Translations under genes and position numbers: made by a program
Source of the DNA: an uncultured Eubacteriales bacterium
Lineage (GTDB): Bacteria > Bacillota > Clostridia > Oscillospirales > UBA644
Length of the DNA stretch: 46,541 nt
Direction of reading: 5' to 3'
Assembly (NCBI GenBank): GCA_959604355.1
Contig: CAUHAO010000012.1
Location: 1-46,541 of the forward strand
The notes under the pieces: model-generated
What the model was told of the DNA's origin: nothing
What the model saw: only the letters and a program-made list of their open reading frames with translations
Databases searched by the model: none
In this document: positions 40,114 to 46,541 of the stretch, piece after piece
Position numbering within the stretch: position 1 is the first letter of the stretch
Layout: each line of letters starts with the position of its first letter

Positions 40114-43100
40114 TCAATATTCTACAACTCGGAGTACAAGCGCCTGAGCGGGCTTTGTCTTGATGATATACGCGTCGTTCTTATACTTGATGCTCGAAGC
40201 AAGCTCCGCGAAATCGACCCATTCGCCGCTTTCGGTGTCAAGCGCCAGGATCGAATGTTCCGGTTGTGCAATATCAAACTGTGCAAACGGGCTCTTTCCG
40301 GGTTCAAGCCAGAGTCTGTCGTCCGTAAACATTATAACTCCGTTATCAAAGAAAGTTACCGTTGCCGTCGCGCCCTTTGCCGCGTCCGCGGTTATTGCAC
40401 CGAGTGAATTATAGGGAACATACGTCTCGCCGTCGCCGTTGACGGTAAAGATTTTTTCCACCTTTGCGCCTGCAACGGCTTTCGCGATCTCTATCGACTC
40501 CGCCGACAGATCATGTGTCGCGAAATCGGGATTTTCAAAGTCGCCGTCCTTCGCGTATTCACGCATCACAACCTGTTTTGCGCCGTACGCGTAAGCCATG
40601 CTTATCTGCCACTTTACACGCTGCTCATCGACATGGTTTCTGAGCTGAACATAGACCGCGAACGGGATTCCTTTTTCGCCGCATACCGCGCTGATTTTAC
40701 GCAGTTCACTAATATAATCCGCATCGTATTTTTCAGCCGTCATAAGCGAATAAACGATCTTTCCGTTGCCCGCCGTTTCAACTATTGGCTCTGCGTCAAC
40801 GTAAATGATATCCGGATTTGCCGACGTTATGACCTCGTCGATGTATTTATTATATTCTTCCGCGGAATCGAAATCGTTAACACTCAGCACTTTCACGCCG
40901 ACAAAACGTACAGGGTCGAGTTCGCGCAGCGCTTTCACTGTTCTTGCGGCATATTCTGCGTTCTTTGCGTTTACAGTCCAGCCGACGATGTTTGAACATC
41001 CTTCATAGCGCCCTATAAGCTGTTTAACACTCTGCTCGGCGTATTTTCTGTTGCCGCCGTAAAGCGAGATTCTGTCAGTTTCGAGCGCGGAAACGACGCC
41101 TTTCATGCCGAATGAAGCGAGAGCCGCGTCAAGCGCCGCTGTGTTCGCCTTGCCTTTATCGTCGATGAAGGCGATTCGCATCCCGTTTTCGTTTGCGATA
41201 CCGAGAAGGGCCGCATCGTCTTGAAGCATTCTGTCTGTCGAGCAGCCGGGATGCGCCGCATAAGGATAAAGAGCGTCCGGCTGCTTGCGGTCCGTATATT
41301 CATCTGCGGCGAAGTCATCTGCGGAATAATCAGGCTCTGTGGGGATATATATAAGATACTCTTGCTCCCCGTTCGCGCCGACGGTCACGATATTTTCGCC
41401 GCCATGAGCCGTATACGTCGTTTCGTAAAGCGCGCATTTGCCGTTATCCGCGACTTTTTTAAGTTCCGTGCCGTTGAACGTGACTTTCTGCGCGTCCGAA
41501 TAAATGCTGACAGGTACGGTATTGTTCGCGTCCGCCTTGCCGATGACCGTCAGGCAGTCACGCCCGTTAAGGATGTACTCCGCAAGCAGTTGCCGCATCT
41601 TAAGCAGGTTTTCCGTATCCTGATAATAGTCGTTCGTCGCCGCATAAAGCTGGTTGTATACCGACTGCATCACGTCGTCCTTCGTGACCTCACCGTCGAT
41701 ACCGTATTTTTCAATAAGCGCTGAGACCTGCTGCTCCACAAGATACAGGTATTCCATATCCTCGATACCGTCGCGCACGTTTTCAAGACGTACCGTCGCA
41801 ACCGGAATATTCTTGTTCACTATGCCGTCGCCTACAGCTCCGGGATATACCATCGAGCCGTCGCCGTCATAAATTTCAAACGAATACGGCTCTGTCCACC
41901 AATCACGCGGCTCATAACGGCCACCGTTGTAATGCGCCGTAATACATACATTCCAATACAGGGAGCCTTCAATATTATAATCTTTCTGCATCCAATAGCA
42001 AAGACGCTTTGCTATAAGCGGGTCGGAAATATAATATGTCGGATATGGGAAGTTCGGGTCCATACAGCCGTACCACCAGAATTCGCAATCCGGGTTTTTC
42101 GCGTACGCCGCTTTGACGAATTCCTCCGTATAAAGACTGTATTTCGGTACCCATATATCGGTCGTGTCGCCGAGTTCGTCAATTATTTCTATATCGCTCG
42201 ACGGGACGGTAATGATTATTTTGAGCCCGGGGATAAGCTCTTTGACTTTCCCGTGAAGAGTGTTCACCCACTCATAGTCGTTCGGGAACGGCTCGTCAAT
42301 GATATACAGATACGCTTTGTCGAGATATCCTTTCTCGCGCAGCAGGTCTCCTATATCAATCAGGAACTGATCCACGGTCACTTCCAGCGTATCTCGGTCT
42401 ATCCGCGCGCCGCGTCGTATCGCAAACGACTTGCAGTCGGGGCTTTCAACATAATCCTTCACGCTCTCCCACCACGCCTCGGCATTCGTGTTATCCGCCG
42501 CGGGGAGATAATAGGACTCTATTCTGTATTCGCGCAGAAAGTCATAGACCGTTTTTTCGGGAATTTTCTCGTTAAAGCCGCTACTCCCGTATGCGGAGCG
42601 GAAGGTGCTGACGTTCGGCAGTTCAAAATCCCAGACGGTTATCTGAGCGTCAAAGACGATCTGACCGCAGTCAAGATCGAACGTGATCTGTCCGCTATAT
42701 ACGCCGGGCGCTGTATCCTTCTGCGTCGACACGGAAAAACGGTATTCCTGGTTATTGCCTGCTTTTACGGTATAAGGAGTGTTGCCCTCATGTACGGGAA
42801 TTATCGCATCGGGATACCAGCCTGGATGTATCGCAAGCGAAACAGGCGTGTCGACTTCGATGTACCATGAGCGGAAAACCTCGATATTATCCGCGGAAAT
42901 CACTTTTCCGTCCGCGGAAGTGAAATCTCCGACGGTTATTCTTTGTTCCGTGAAATCCGCGCCGTCACAGCGCAAAATGAGAGTCATGCTCTCTTTTTCA
43001 TTGCGCGCAAGGCACACGGTGAGCGCTTTGCGATCGCTTGTAAATTCATCGTCCTCACGACGGACAAGGTCAACGGGGTTCGTGATAATGACCTCGACGT

Positions 43101-43215
43101 CCTGCGTCATGTTTTTTTTCGTATACGCATACTTTTCTCCGGGTTTCACGCAGCACGAAAGTACCGCGACGAAAAGCACAGCAGCGAGAACAAGCACCAG
43201 AAGTCTCTTTTTCAT
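40114..43215 (-). CDS. Large two-module lipoprotein with a GH123/DUF4091-like glycoside hydrolase domain
   Basis: A 1033-residue exported lipoprotein (signal peptide, lipobox near VLSCC). Module 1 (about 90-520) matches the GH123/DUF4091 pattern: a beta domain, then a TIM barrel with the Asp-Glu pair in AYLYIIDEPFPND (Asp307, Glu308), GSLYWNVCITAHYNGG, DGDGSMVYPG and VRLENVRDGIEDMEYLYLVE. GH123 enzymes are beta-N-acetylgalactosaminidases with substrate-assisted catalysis. Related DUF4091 proteins act on other glycans. Module 2 (about 650-940) looks like another (alpha/beta)8 fold, with a beta domain at the end. The start at 43215 is set by GGAGGGG just upstream. The glycan target is unknown. 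Confidence 0.85.
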   Translation of the reverse strand: MKKRLLVLVLAAVLFVAVLSCCVKPGEKYAYTKKNMTQDVEVIITNPVDLVRREDDEFTSDRKALTVCLARNEKESMTLILRCDGADFTEQRITVGDFTSADGKVISADNIEVFRSWYIEVDTPVSLAIHPGWYPDAIIPVHEGNTPYTVKAGNNQEYRFSVSTQKDTAPGVYSGQITFDLDCGQIVFDAQITVWDFELPNVSTFRSAYGSSGFNEKIPEKTVYDFLREYRIESYYLPAADNTNAEAWWESVKDYVESPDCKSFAIRRGARIDRDTLEVTVDQFLIDIGDLLREKGYLDKAYLYIIDEPFPNDYEWVNTLHGKVKELIPGLKIIITVPSSDIEIIDELGDTTDIWVPKYSLYTEEFVKAAYAKNPDCEFWWYGCMDPNFPYPTYYISDPLIAKRLCYWMQKDYNIEGSLYWNVCITAHYNGGRYEPRDWWTEPYSFEIYDGDGSMVYPGAVGDGIVNKNIPVATVRLENVRDGIEDMEYLYLVEQQVSALIEKYGIDGEVTKDDVMQSVYNQLYAATNDYYQDTENLLKMRQLLAEYILNGRDCLTVIGKADANNTVPVSIYSDAQKVTFNGTELKKVADNGKCALYETTYTAHGGENIVTVGANGEQEYLIYIPTEPDYSADDFAADEYTDRKQPDALYPYAAHPGCSTDRMLQDDAALLGIANENGMRIAFIDDKGKANTAALDAALASFGMKGVVSALETDRISLYGGNRKYAEQSVKQLIGRYEGCSNIVGWTVNAKNAEYAARTVKALRELDPVRFVGVKVLSVNDFDSAEEYNKYIDEVITSANPDIIYVDAEPIVETAGNGKIVYSLMTAEKYDADYISELRKISAVCGEKGIPFAVYVQLRNHVDEQRVKWQISMAYAYGAKQVVMREYAKDGDFENPDFATHDLSAESIEIAKAVAGAKVEKIFTVNGDGETYVPYNSLGAITADAAKGATATVTFFDNGVIMFTDDRLWLEPGKSPFAQFDIAQPEHSILALDTESGEWVDFAELASSIKYKNDAYIIKTKPAQALVLRVVEY

Positions 43216-43245
43216 ATTCCCCTCCGGGTTATATTTTACATACAT

Positions 43246-43274
43246 ATTATATCATGGCCCACACATTTTGTCAA
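43246..43274 (-). promoter_or_regulatory. Consensus sigma-A promoter of the GH123-like gene
   Basis: On the minus strand TTGACA, a 17-nt spacer and TATAAT, directly after the T-run of the upstream MFS gene's terminator. Confidence 0.92.
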
Positions 43275-43275
43275 G

Positions 43276-43317
43276 AAAAACAGGGCCGCAAAGCCTCTGC
43301 TGAAGGTTTCACAGCCC
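43276..43317 (-). terminator. Intrinsic terminator of the esterase-MFS unit
   Basis: On the minus strand an interrupted stem (GGGC/GCCC outside, AAACCT/AGGCTT inside) is followed by TGTTTTT, just after the MFS stop codon. Confidence 0.75.
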
Positions 43318-43324
43318 CGTTTTA

Positions 43325-44503
43325 TCATTTCGAAAATTTCCGTGTGCAGTAGATTCCCGCCGCCACGATCATAAGAGGGAACACCGTCGCGGCAAGAAGG
43401 CCTTTTTTCAGGTCGCCGCCCAACGTATCGGAAACGAAGCCCACGACCGTAGGCCCGCTTGTGCATCCGATGTCGCCGAAAAGCGCCATAACGGCGAACA
43501 TCGAGCCTCCGCCGGTAAAATAACGGCTTCCGAGACTTATCGTCCCGGGCCACATTATCCCGACCGCCAGGCCGCAAAGACCGCATCCGACAAGAGACAG
43601 CCACGGCCACGGAGAGAATACGGTTATCAGATATGACACGACGCAGAGCACGGCGCTGCCGAGGATGAACCGCACAAGTGTCGTCTTTTCGCTGAATTTC
43701 GCATAAAACACACGGGAAAGCCCCATAAGCACCGCAAAAAAGCACGGCCCCGCAAGATCGCCGAATGTTTTCGAAACCCCGAGAGCTTTTTCGGCAAAAA
43801 CGGACGCCCATTGACTCATAGAAAGCTCTGCCGCACCTGCGGAAAGCATCATAACGAGAAAAACTAAAAACATTTTGTTTGAAAGCAGCTGTTTAAGCGG
43901 CATTTTTTCACCGTCACCCACAAGCGACGCTATCGGAACACGCGCAAACAGCACCGCATTGGCCGCAGGAAGGAGCGCCCAGATAAAAGCAAGCACATGC
44001 CAGTTGCCTGCGCCGAAAACTTTCAGAAAAATCGTCGTCACAACGATGACAAGCACAGAGCCCCAGCAGTAGAACGAATGCAGTATGCTCATTCCCGCCG
44101 CTTTATTATCCGACGGGCACGCTTCGATTATCGGACTTACGAGAACCTCAATAAGGCCGCCGCCGGCAGACGAAAACAGCACCGCCAAAAGAATACCGAT
44201 ATACGGATCCGGAAAAATTTTCGGAAATATCGAAAGTCCTGCAAGCCCGACAGCGGAGAATATGTGCGCGGCGACAGCACATACGCGCGTGCCTGCCTTA
44301 TCCGCGAATTTCACCGCGAGTAGGTCAACGCATAGCTGTACGCCGAAATTGAACGTAATCATCAACGTTATCTGCGCCAAGGAAATATTGAACTCATTCT
44401 GAAAAATAACAAACAGCAGCGGCGAAAAATTGTTGACTATCGCCTGCGTTATGTATCCGACGTAACTCGCAAAACGTGTGCTTTTATATGTCAAAGTTCT
44501 CAT
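43325..44503 (-). CDS. Major facilitator superfamily transporter
   Basis: A 392-residue protein with about 12 transmembrane helices in two halves. The cytoplasmic loop between helices 2 and 3 reads FADKAGTRVCAV, a form of the MFS motif A, and a second copy occurs as FYAKFSEKTTLVRF. Sugar or drug specificity is not readable from sequence. The frame is open upstream to 44557. I start at the ATG at 44503, which overlaps the esterase stop (ATGA). Co-transcribed with the esterase and located next to a glycoside-hydrolase lipoprotein, so a role in importing a carbohydrate or acyl product is plausible but unproven. Confidence 0.92.
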   Translation of the reverse strand: MRTLTYKSTRFASYVGYITQAIVNNFSPLLFVIFQNEFNISLAQITLMITFNFGVQLCVDLLAVKFADKAGTRVCAVAAHIFSAVGLAGLSIFPKIFPDPYIGILLAVLFSSAGGGLIEVLVSPIIEACPSDNKAAGMSILHSFYCWGSVLVIVVTTIFLKVFGAGNWHVLAFIWALLPAANAVLFARVPIASLVGDGEKMPLKQLLSNKMFLVFLVMMLSAGAAELSMSQWASVFAEKALGVSKTFGDLAGPCFFAVLMGLSRVFYAKFSEKTTLVRFILGSAVLCVVSYLITVFSPWPWLSLVGCGLCGLAVGIMWPGTISLGSRYFTGGGSMFAVMALFGDIGCTSGPTVVGFVSDTLGGDLKKGLLAATVFPLMIVAAGIYCTRKFSK

Positions 44504-45261
44504 CTTCTGCGAAACATCCACTCCATAACATATTCGATATATTCGTCCCAGAACCACCAGTTATGGCCGCCGTCGGAGTCTCTGAAAGTTATATCGTAGC
44601 CGAGCTCTGCGAATTTGTCCTTTAAGCGCACCGAGGCGGCGTGCAGGTCGTCATCCGTGCCCGCACCCATATAAATGCGCGGACGTTTTTTGCAATGCTC
44701 CGCAAGATAAAACAGATCTTCGCAATCGGGTACTTTTTCGACGTCACCGAAAACTGTTACCGAGAGGTCTTTGCAGTCGCTCATGAACTCATTTATATCG
44801 GCAACGGACGAAAGTCCCGCCGCCGCGCAGTATTTTCCCTCTTCGCGCAACGCGATCTTGAGCGCGCCGTATCCGCCCATAGAAAGCCCCGCGATAAAAT
44901 TGTCCTCAGGCTCTTCGGAAATGTTGAACATCGCGCGCATGACCTGCGGCAGTTCTTTGGCGATATAATCGTAGTATCTGTCCCCGTATTTCATATTTGT
45001 ATAAAAACTCTTCGCTGCGTCGGGCATAACGACGGCAATGCCGTAACGCGCACAATATCTCTCAATAGACGTCTTATACATCCACGCTGTATTGTCGTCC
45101 GAAAGCCCATGCAGCAGATACAGGCATTTGAATTTCTTCTTTTCGCGCACGCTCTCCGCTATGCCGTCGTCAATCTCCGTGTCAGGCTGGGGAAGTATCA
45201 GTGAAACGTGCGTGCTTTTTCCGAGCGCGGTAGACGCGATCTCCATTTCCATATAAGCCAT
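44500..45261 (-). CDS. Alpha/beta-hydrolase esterase (esterase D/feruloyl esterase type)
   Basis: A 253-residue cytosolic esterase of the PF00756-like group. The oxyanion region is YLLHGLSDDNTAW, and the nucleophile elbow is GLSMGGYGALK. The acid is probably in MGAGTDDDLH, and the catalytic histidine is in DGGHNWWFWDEYIEYVMEWM. The pattern matches tributyrin or acetyl esterases and S-formylglutathione hydrolase-like proteins. No signal peptide. The frame is open to 45336. The ATG at 45261 with GAGAG upstream is a better start and leaves room for the promoter just before it. The downstream MFS gene overlaps by 4 bp. Confidence 0.92.
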   Translation of the reverse strand: MAYMEMEIASTALGKSTHVSLILPQPDTEIDDGIAESVREKKKFKCLYLLHGLSDDNTAWMYKTSIERYCARYGIAVVMPDAAKSFYTNMKYGDRYYDYIAKELPQVMRAMFNISEEPEDNFIAGLSMGGYGALKIALREEGKYCAAAGLSSVADINEFMSDCKDLSVTVFGDVEKVPDCEDLFYLAEHCKKRPRIYMGAGTDDDLHAASVRLKDKFAELGYDITFRDSDGGHNWWFWDEYIEYVMEWMFRRR

Positions 45262-45295
45262 AAAAGTGCTCTCTCTTTCGTTTTTAAGTCTATTA

Positions 45296-45324
45296 AGTAT
45301 ATCATTATTTTCCGGAGTTGTCAA
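45296..45324 (-). promoter_or_regulatory. Sigma-A promoter of the esterase-MFS unit
   Basis: On the minus strand TTGACA, a 17-nt spacer and TATACT lie about 35 nt before the esterase start. Confidence 0.9.
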
Positions 45325-45467
45325 GCCGAAACGCACCGAAATTCACGCTGTTCCGGGCTTTCCTTTATGTAACATTTTTACGAACTCATGTGACAGAAAT
45401 CTAAAAAAGCCCGAAATATCAAGGAAAATCGCGTGTGTAGGTTTTTTAAAAAATTTCAGTTTGGGTA

Positions 45468-45496
45468 TTGACAAATCGGATTTTTTATGATATCAT
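45468..45496 (+). promoter_or_regulatory. Sigma-A promoter of the tRNA cluster
   Basis: TTGACA, a 17-nt spacer and TATCAT lie about 38 nt before tRNA-Val. Between this promoter and the esterase promoter (45325-45467) I see no gene. Confidence 0.88.
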
Positions 45497-45534
45497 ATAT
45501 AAGCCGAACGGAAGACCGTCCGACTACGTGACAT

Positions 45535-45610
45535 GGGAGCTTAGCTCAGCTGGGAGAGCATCTGCCTTACAAGCAGAGGGTCACAGGTTCGAGCCCTGTA
45601 GTTCCCACCA
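45535..45610 (+). tRNA. tRNA-Val (anticodon TAC)
   Basis: Complete cloverleaf. Acceptor GGGAGCT pairs with AGTTCCC (one G-T pair), the D-loop is AGCTCAGCTGGGAGAGC, the anticodon loop is CTTACAA, and the T-arm is CAGGTTCGAGCCCTG. The CCA end is encoded. Confidence 0.98.
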
Positions 45611-45641
45611 CTTGAATTTAATAAACCCTACTCTAAAATAT

Positions 45642-45719
45642 GGCTCGGTAGTTCAGTTGGTTTAGAACGCCGCCCTGTCACGGCGGAGGTCGTGGGTTCG
45701 AGCCCCATCCGAGTCGCCA
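45642..45719 (+). tRNA. tRNA-Asp (anticodon GTC)
   Basis: Acceptor GGCTCGG pairs with CCGAGTC (one G-T pair), the anticodon loop is CTGTCAC between CCGCC and GGCGG, and the T-arm is GTGGGTTCGAGCCCCAT. CCA is encoded. Confidence 0.98.
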
Positions 45720-45722
45720 TTT

Positions 45723-45798
45723 GCCTTTGTAGCTCAGTCGGTAGAGCAGGGGACTGAAAATCCCCGTGTCGTTGGTTCGATTCCGACCGAAGGCACCA
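45723..45798 (+). tRNA. tRNA-Phe (anticodon GAA)
   Basis: The anticodon loop is CTGAAAA between GGGGA and TCCCC, the T-loop is GTTCGATTC, and CCA is encoded. It begins 3 nt after tRNA-Asp. Confidence 0.98.
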
Positions 45799-45800
45799 AA

Positions 45801-45852
45801 AGCTTTATCGTTTGAGATTTACATATATAATGAAGCTTTCGGCGATAAAGCT
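45801..45852 (+). repeat. Inverted repeat between tRNA-Phe and tRNA-Gly
   Basis: AGCTTTATCG and CGATAAAGCT are perfect 10-bp arms separated by 32 nt. No strong T-run follows. It may help process or insulate the tRNA precursor. Confidence 0.65.
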
Positions 45853-45857
45853 CATAT

Positions 45858-45934
45858 GCGGAATTAGCTCATTTGGCTAGAGCGCGACCTTGCCAAGGTC
45901 GAGGTAGCGAGTTCGACCCTCGTATTCCGCTCCA
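45858..45934 (+). tRNA. tRNA-Gly (anticodon GCC)
   Basis: Acceptor GCGGAAT pairs with ATTCCGC, the anticodon loop is TTGCCAA between CGACC and GGTCG, and the end is TCCA. Complete cloverleaf. Confidence 0.98.
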
Positions 45935-45968
45935 AATGATGCAATGCGCAAAGCGCATTGCATCATTT
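45934..45968 (+). terminator. 16-bp perfect hairpin between tRNA-Gly and tRNA-Cys
   Basis: AAATGATGCAATGCGC and GCGCATTGCATCATTT with a 3-nt AAA loop, beginning in the tRNA-Gly CCA end. ATTTCT follows, so it may terminate part of the transcripts or protect the precursor 3' end. Confidence 0.6.
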
Positions 45969-45995
45969 ATTTCTACCGCGCATATAATGTAATAC

Positions 45996-46069
45996 GGCGC
46001 CATAGCCAAGCGGTAAGGCAGAGGTCTGCAAAACCTTTATCCCCGGTCCGATTCCGGGTGGCGCCTCCA
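45996..46069 (+). tRNA. tRNA-Cys (anticodon GCA)
   Basis: Acceptor GGCGCCA pairs with TGGCGCC, the anticodon loop is CTGCAAA, and the T-arm is CCCGGTCCGATTCCGGG. The end is TCCA. Confidence 0.98.
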
Positions 46070-46099
46070 TCTATGTAGTACGAAAAGACTACTACACAC

Positions 46100-46136
46100 A
46101 AAAGTCCTTGATTTTCAAGGACTTTTCGTGTTTTTA
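46100..46136 (+). terminator. Intrinsic terminator of the tRNA cluster
   Basis: A 12-bp perfect stem (AAAAGTCCTTGA/TCAAGGACTTTT) with a 3-nt loop, followed by CGTGTTTTTA. Confidence 0.9.
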
Positions 46137-46224
46137 GGAGCTTTTTTCAGTGTCGAAATTTTTTGCTGAAAAATGCTCGATTTTTCGTTTATACGGGTCT
46201 TGAACCTACGGGATAATCGCACAT

Positions 46225-46253
46225 TTGAGAAATCTCTGCTTTTCTGATATAAT
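46225..46253 (+). promoter_or_regulatory. Sigma-A promoter of the 55-residue ORF
   Basis: TTGAGA, a 17-nt spacer and TATAAT lie about 35 nt before the small ORF. Confidence 0.82.
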
Positions 46254-46286
46254 ATAGTCAGAAAGAAGGAAAGTGAGGACTTACAG

Positions 46287-46454
46287 ATGAAAAACGGATA
46301 CGCGATGGTTCGCAGACTTAAACTCACCCCCTTTGAACTCCGAGTTGCTATTGAAGCTCTCAATGCAAAGAGACTCAAACAGAAGGCAAACGGGATCGAC
46401 AACAGAGCAACCTCCAACCTCATACTCCACCTACTCGATGCGCTTGAAGCTTAA
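46287..46454 (+). CDS. Small basic helical protein of unknown function (55 residues)
   Basis: A short ORF beginning MKNGYAMVRRLKLTPFELR, continuing with a predicted helix (VAIEALNAKRLKQKA) and ending ATSNLILHLLDALEA. It has its own promoter, a GAGG ribosome site 9 nt before the ATG and a strong terminator after it, so it is likely a real monocistronic gene. The basic, helical composition would suit a small nucleic-acid-binding protein, but I recognise no family. No integrase or phage gene is visible beside it. Confidence 0.7.
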   Translation: MKNGYAMVRRLKLTPFELRVAIEALNAKRLKQKANGIDNRATSNLILHLLDALEA

Positions 46455-46472
46455 TTACATACGGTTAATATG

Positions 46473-46523
46473 AAGCCGACTTTATGACCACTAATGAAGT
46501 GGAAATAAGGTCGGCTTTTTTGT
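46473..46523 (+). terminator. Intrinsic terminator of the 55-residue ORF
   Basis: Outer stem AAGCCGACTTTAT/ATAAGGTCGGCTT with an inner CCACT/AGTGG helix, followed by TTTTTG. The last 18 bases of the window show nothing further. Confidence 0.92.
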
Positions 46524-46541
46524 TTTCCGGAAATCAACTAA

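Noticed and set aside
1..46541. CRISPR arrays, insertion sequences, prophage or toxin-antitoxin modules
   Set aside because: I found no repeated spacer-repeat pattern, transposase, integrase or phage protein, and no toxin-antitoxin pair, including after alr where mazEF occurs in Bacillus.

Overview
The window looks like a chromosomal segment of a Clostridia-type member of the Bacillota, probably uncultured and of spore-forming ancestry. The support is the RNase P RNA (which looks A-type), strong GGAG/GGAGG ribosome binding sites, many near-consensus sigma-A promoters with exactly 17-nt spacers, a T-box leader on thrS, a tetrahydrofolate (THF) riboswitch on an ECF folate S-component, a GerW/YtfJ sporulation-family protein, IreB (UPF0297), a pyruvate kinase with the Gram-positive C-terminal extension, and Firmicutes gene orders (rplS-lepB-rbgA-rnhB-yraN, tig-clpP-clpX-lon-engB, scpA-scpB-ytfI-ytfJ, acpS-nnrD-lipoprotein-alr). 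Almost everything is core genome. I see no prophage, IS element, CRISPR array or defence island. The species cannot be named from the sequence alone.

Layout. 1-3.5 kb: the end of a Gfo/Idh/MocA oxidoreductase, a small membrane protein, rnpB and pyk. 3.5-6.65 kb (minus): NAD synthetase and a sodium:solute symporter. 6.7-7.5 kb: THF riboswitch and folT. 7.6-11.4 kb (minus): a compact operon of two M50 membrane proteases, scpA, scpB, ytfI and ytfJ. 11.5-16.4 kb: a metallophosphoesterase, secG, a lipoprotein (minus), rhamnulokinase and a PepV-type dipeptidase. 16.4-21.1 kb: rplS, lepB, rbgA, rnhB, yraN, an M19 dipeptidase and a second metallophosphoesterase. 21.1-27.7 kb: the proteostasis operon tig-clpP-clpX-lon plus engB. 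27.8-28.7 kb: a lipoprotein. 28.8-30.9 kb (minus): thrS with its T-box. 31-36.1 kb: a degenerate M14 peptidase, pheS, pheT, ireB and a DUF6106-like membrane protein. 36.2-40 kb: an AcpS homologue, nnrD, a lipoprotein, alr, an Sfp-type phosphopantetheinyl transferase and a DUF805 protein. 40.1-45.3 kb (minus): a large GH123/DUF4091-like lipoprotein, an MFS transporter and an esterase. 45.5-46.1 kb: tRNA-Val, Asp, Phe, Gly and Cys, followed by a 55-residue ORF.

The most unusual signal is a set of conserved housekeeping or peptidase folds whose catalytic residues are gone while the reading frame stays intact. The AcpS homologue has lost both magnesium ligands, and an intact Sfp-type enzyme sits four genes further along in the same cluster. 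The N-terminal glutaminase domain of NAD synthetase lacks its Glu-Lys-Cys triad. An M14 carboxypeptidase-fold protein next to pheST lacks all three zinc ligands. Together, the first two suggest that ACP activation and the nitrogen source for NAD synthesis have been rewired. Other points are a lysine-rich C-terminal tail on trigger factor, IreB placed behind pheST, tandem M50 proteases ahead of scpAB, and several unexplained intergenic palindromes.

All family assignments come from reading translated sequence and recalled family motifs. No database search was run.
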